Source: an uncultured Collinsella sp. (GTDB taxonomy: Bacteria; Actinomycetota; Coriobacteriia; Coriobacteriales; Coriobacteriaceae). Taken from it: DNA of 16,088 nucleotides. The notes beneath the pieces are model-generated. The model made no database searches. It worked only from the letters and a program-made list of their open reading frames with translations, and had not been told where the DNA came from. Below, piece after piece: positions 13,615-16,088 of this stretch; the first letter of the stretch is position 1; each line of letters starts with the position of its first letter. The position numbers and the translations under genes are program-made. The stretch is taken from NCBI GenBank assembly GCA_902490305.1, contig CABUDI010000032.1, forward strand, positions 1 to 16,088, given 5' to 3'.

Positions 13615-14720
13615 TTCGCCGTCAACTGATCAATTTCCAAAACCGCAGTGTCGATGTCCGCGTCGGATTGGGCGCGTTCGAGGAGCTGTCGCGCATGTTT
13701 GCCTCGGCTGTGGGCAAGCCTAAGCGCGCGATGGTCGTTTGGAACGACGCCACATCCGAGCGTTTTGGCGAGATTGTTGAGCATGCGCTGGTCGACGCCG
13801 GTTTTGCCGTGTCGCCGCTCGTCCTCGAGGTTTCGCCTGCCGGTGCTACGCTGGCCGATGCCGATGCTATCTTTGGCGCCCTGTCTGCTAACCGCATCAC
13901 TTGCGACGATCTGGTTGTCGCTGTTGGCGATGCCGCAACCTGTTCGGTTGTTGGCTGGTGCGCCAACCAGTGGTGTGGCCGAACCGAGTGCGCGCTGCTG
14001 CCGACGACCTTCGACGCCATGCTCACGGTCGCGACGACCATGAAGCCGCTCGTCGCCTCGTTGGCCAATGCGCTTCCCGCTATCGCGTTCCGTCCCGAAC
14101 CGGGCTTGGTTGTGTGTGATCTCGACCTTGTTCGCGAGGCGGAACCCGAGGACCTCAAGTTCGGCTATGCGGTACTTGTTGGCACCATGCTTTCGAGCAG
14201 CAAGTCCCGCTGGAATCAGTTTACTGAGACCGTCCCCGAGATTCTCGCGGGCGAGGAGGTCGCACTCGTCAATGCCGTTCAATGGTCTCAGACTGCCCGC
14301 AAGGACGTGCTGACGGCCACGAACCCGAGCGCTCGCCATGCGCTCGATTTTGGCAAGACGGGGGAGCGCACCCTGCGCGCTTGCTTGGGCGATGCCGCTT
14401 CGCAGGTCCCTGCCTACCAGCTGTTGTCCGAGGGCATGCGCTTTGAGGCGCGCCTAGCACACGATGCCTGCGACTTCGATATCGACTATGTGTTTGATCT
14501 CGATGACTGCCTGGAGGACTTTGGCATCGAGGAGCTTGCCTTCGACTTGGAGCCTGCCGCATATATCGAGGAGTTCCGCAGACAGCAGTTTGTCCGCTCG
14601 AACCGCAGCATGCTGCCGCTGCCCGCGGCGCTCGGCGCCATTCGCCTAACGAGCGTCGAGGACGAGGTTCTTGAGCGCCATGCTCACGCCTACTTGGCTT
14701 CTCGTAAAGAACTTCTCTAA
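13611..14720 (+). CDS. AroB (3-dehydroquinate synthase) homologue lacking catalytic residues
   Basis: Protein of 369 residues, normal AroB length, that follows aroK with a 4-base overlap. AroB landmarks remain: an N-terminal nucleotide-binding half, LLPTTFDAML (129-138), K145 at the GGKTG lysine position, PEPGLVVCDLDLV (162-174), ALDFGKTGER (244-253) and EGMRFEARLA (274-283). However, the NAD-binding GGG appears as VGD (105-107). The first zinc ligand (Glu of the usual AEVIKYG) is replaced in FGYAVLVGTM (184-193). The second (His of GHTFGH) is K249. The third (His of LHGEAVA) falls where LLSEGM (271-276) is shorter and lacks it. It is therefore unlikely to make 3-dehydroquinate. The frame is intact with normal codon use, so it looks like a maintained pseudoenzyme or repurposed protein, not a decaying pseudogene. 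The start is the ATG at 13611. Confidence 0.8.
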   Translation: MIRRQLINFQNRSVDVRVGLGAFEELSRMFASAVGKPKRAMVVWNDATSERFGEIVEHALVDAGFAVSPLVLEVSPAGATLADADAIFGALSANRITCDDLVVAVGDAATCSVVGWCANQWCGRTECALLPTTFDAMLTVATTMKPLVASLANALPAIAFRPEPGLVVCDLDLVREAEPEDLKFGYAVLVGTMLSSSKSRWNQFTETVPEILAGEEVALVNAVQWSQTARKDVLTATNPSARHALDFGKTGERTLRACLGDAASQVPAYQLLSEGMRFEARLAHDACDFDIDYVFDLDDCLEDFGIEELAFDLEPAAYIEEFRRQQFVRSNRSMLPLPAALGAIRLTSVEDEVLERHAHAYLASRKELL

Positions 14721-14757
14721 GATTTATTGACTTCCATCGTCTTTCGTATCATGTTGA

Positions 14758-14820
14758 GGGGCGGGTTTTCAATCGGTTGCGGATCGCATGCGATTCCGTC
14801 GTTCGGTTGAGACCCGTCCC
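14758..14820 (+). promoter_or_regulatory. Structured inverted repeat between aroB homologue and pepP
   Basis: In the 132-base spacer, GGGGCGGGTTTTCAA (14758-14772) can pair with TTGAGACCCGTCCC (14807-14820), with one bulge and a mismatch or wobble. The enclosed loop holds a perfect 12-bp palindrome, ATCGCATGCGAT (14783-14794). No T-run follows, so it is not a standard terminator. It ends just before a -10-like TATATT and may be an operator or an RNA structure. Confidence 0.4.
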
Positions 14821-14823
14821 GTC

Positions 14824-14829
14824 TATATT
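14824..14829 (+). promoter_or_regulatory. Possible -10 box of the pepP-type gene
   Basis: TATATT at 14824-14829 is a five-of-six match to the -10 consensus, 23 bases before the start codon. The sequence 16 bases upstream (TTCGGT) is a poor -35. TTGAGA at 14807-14812 is closer to consensus but too near. If used, it gives a very short leader containing AAAGGAA (14841-14847). Confidence 0.35.
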
Positions 14830-14852
14830 GAGACAACAAGAAAGGAATCTGC

Positions 14853-15983
14853 ATGTCTGAGTTTGCTGCCGGTCCTGCCGGTCGTATCGAGCGTGTCCGT
14901 GCCTTGATGGTCGAGCGTGGCTACGACGCCATCGTGGTGCGCGACGAGGCCAACCTTCGTTGGCTTACGGGCGTGAAGGGCGTCTTCGACTACACCTTCG
15001 AGTTCCCGCACGCTGCGTTTATTACGGCCGACCAGTGCCTGTTCCACACCGACTCGCGCTACTTCAACAGCTTTGAGGAGAACACGCCAGCCGGCAGCCC
15101 CTGGGTCTACGACATGGATGAGGGCACCATCCCCGGTTGGGTCGCCGGCAAGATCGCGGCCAACAAATGCCGCGTCTGCGCTGTCGAGGACGATATGCAG
15201 ATTAATTTCTACCAGGGTATTCAGCGCGGCCTGGAGGACCGTTCCGTCGCCTGTATGCTGCCGCTGATGCACGACGATATCCGCAAGATGCGCGCCATCA
15301 AGGACGCCGAGGAGATTGAGCTCATGCGCCATGCGCAGTCGATCACCGATGCCGCCTTCCAGCACATGCTCGGCTTTATTAAGCCCGGTATGACCGAGAA
15401 GCAGGTACGCAACGAGCTCGAGAACTTTATGTTCGCCAACGGTGCCGACAGCCTGGCCTTCGGTTCCATCGTCGCGAGCGGCCCCAACACCGCCAACCCG
15501 CATGCCGTGCCGAGCGACCGCGTGATCGAGAAGGGCGATTTCGTTCTTATGGATTACGGCGCGGGCTATTGCGATTACCGCTCCGACATGACGCGCACTG
15601 TCGTGATGGGCGAGCCCACCCAGGAGCAGCTCGACCTGTACGCACTCGTGCGCCGTACGCACGAGGAGTGCGTCGCCGCCATCCATCCGGGCGTTGAGGG
15701 CAACGACATCTTCAAGCTCTCCAAGAAGATCATCGGCGATGCCGGCTATGGCGATTACTATAACCATGGCTTGGGTCACGGCGTGGGCATCGACATCCAT
15801 GAGCTGCCCAACTTTAACCGCAGCAAGAATATCATCGAGGTCGGCTCGGTTATCACCATGGAGCCCGGCGTCTACCTGCCCGGCGTGGGCGGCGTGCGCC
15901 TGGAGGACTACGGCGTGGTCATCGAGAACGGCTATGAGCCCTTCACCAAGACCCCGCACGACCTGCACGTTATCGACTGCTAG
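14853..15983 (+). CDS. Xaa-Pro aminopeptidase (M24B)
   Basis: Cytosolic metallopeptidase of the M24B family (PepP/PepQ type), 376 residues, releasing N-terminal residues next to proline or cleaving Xaa-Pro dipeptides. An N-terminal creatinase-like domain (about 10-145, with DEANLRWLTGVKG) precedes the pita-bread catalytic domain. The five metal ligands are all visible: D234 (MDYGAG), D245 (SDMTRT), H309 (HGLGHGVG), E337 (TMEPGVY) and E351 (RLEDYG). H216 in NPHAVPSD is the usual extra histidine. AAAGGAA at 14841-14847 supports the ATG at 14853. A 132-base spacer with its own promoter-like box suggests separate control from the aro genes. In related genomes this gene commonly precedes efp, which would lie beyond the window. 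Aminopeptidase versus dipeptidase cannot be settled from sequence. Confidence 0.92.
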   Translation: MSEFAAGPAGRIERVRALMVERGYDAIVVRDEANLRWLTGVKGVFDYTFEFPHAAFITADQCLFHTDSRYFNSFEENTPAGSPWVYDMDEGTIPGWVAGKIAANKCRVCAVEDDMQINFYQGIQRGLEDRSVACMLPLMHDDIRKMRAIKDAEEIELMRHAQSITDAAFQHMLGFIKPGMTEKQVRNELENFMFANGADSLAFGSIVASGPNTANPHAVPSDRVIEKGDFVLMDYGAGYCDYRSDMTRTVVMGEPTQEQLDLYALVRRTHEECVAAIHPGVEGNDIFKLSKKIIGDAGYGDYYNHGLGHGVGIDIHELPNFNRSKNIIEVGSVITMEPGVYLPGVGGVRLEDYGVVIENGYEPFTKTPHDLHVIDC

Positions 15984-16011
15984 TTTACTTCAGTAGATAG
16001 TTTGGGGCGGG

Positions 16012-16033
16012 GCGTCCGGATTGATTCGGACGC
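16012..16033 (+). terminator. Hairpin after the pepP-type gene, weak terminator
   Basis: GCGTCCGGA (16012-16020) pairs with TTCGGACGC (16025-16033) around TTGA, giving a 9-bp stem with one G-T pair. Only GGTTGATTT follows, not a real T-run, so termination would be weak or Rho-assisted. It lies 29 bases after the stop codon. Nothing else is recognisable in the remaining 55 bases to the window end. Confidence 0.4.
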
Positions 16034-16088
16034 GGTTGATTTCCGATCTCAGCCGAACACATTGAGCAAATAGGCCATTCCCGCAGTT

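Noticed and set aside
13611..14720. The aroB homologue as a frameshifted pseudogene
   Set aside because: The frame is uninterrupted and of full family length, codon use matches the neighbours, and the start is coupled to aroK. Residue loss is confined to functional motifs, which fits a maintained non-enzyme better.
1..16088. CRISPR arrays, tRNA/rRNA genes, insertion sequences, prophage or toxin-antitoxin genes
   Set aside because: I looked for regular repeats, cloverleaf-like sequences, transposase or integrase motifs and small paired ORFs, and saw none. Intergenic space is minimal.

Overview
The window is one densely packed stretch in which every gene I can support lies on the plus strand. 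High G+C, strong preference for G/C-ending codons and the gene order point to an actinobacterium. My best guess is a gut member of the Coriobacteriia, such as Collinsella. That is an inference from style and synteny; no rRNA or other taxonomic marker is present.

Left part (1-3229): a membrane family 2 glycosyltransferase closed by a strong hairpin terminator, a minimal A24-type prepilin peptidase, and a dGTPase-like HD-domain dNTP triphosphohydrolase. Middle part (3230-7891): the AAA+ ATPase RarA, then a four-gene run of a membrane-anchored coiled-coil protein (DUF948-like), an RsbW-like protein, a SigB/SigF-type sigma factor and an AI-2E family permease. The genes in this run overlap or nearly touch, so they are probably translationally coupled. 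A textbook terminator follows at 7942-7971.

Right part (7954-16088): alaS, ruvX, mltG, a YqeG-type HAD phosphatase, aroK and an aroB homologue, in a run with gaps of 17 bases or less. A structured spacer and a Xaa-Pro aminopeptidase gene (pepP type) follow. As I remember it, rarA - DUF948 - alaS - ruvX - mltG - (aroE, aroC) - aroK - aroB - pepQ/pepP - efp is a deeply conserved actinobacterial order. Here the RsbW/SigB/permease module sits between the DUF948-like gene and alaS. aroE and aroC are missing from their usual place, where a yqeG gene stands.

The two most interesting observations concern homologues that have lost their active sites. The AroB homologue keeps the fold's landmarks and normal length, but all three zinc-ligand positions and the NAD glycine motif are replaced, while the adjacent AroK looks fully functional. 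The RsbW-like protein lacks the N-box asparagine and any recognisable G1 or G2 box, so it probably cannot act as the usual ATP-dependent partner-switching kinase, and no RsbV-type gene is nearby. No RNA genes, CRISPR arrays, insertion sequences or prophage genes were seen, and no gene-free stretch exceeds 300 bases.
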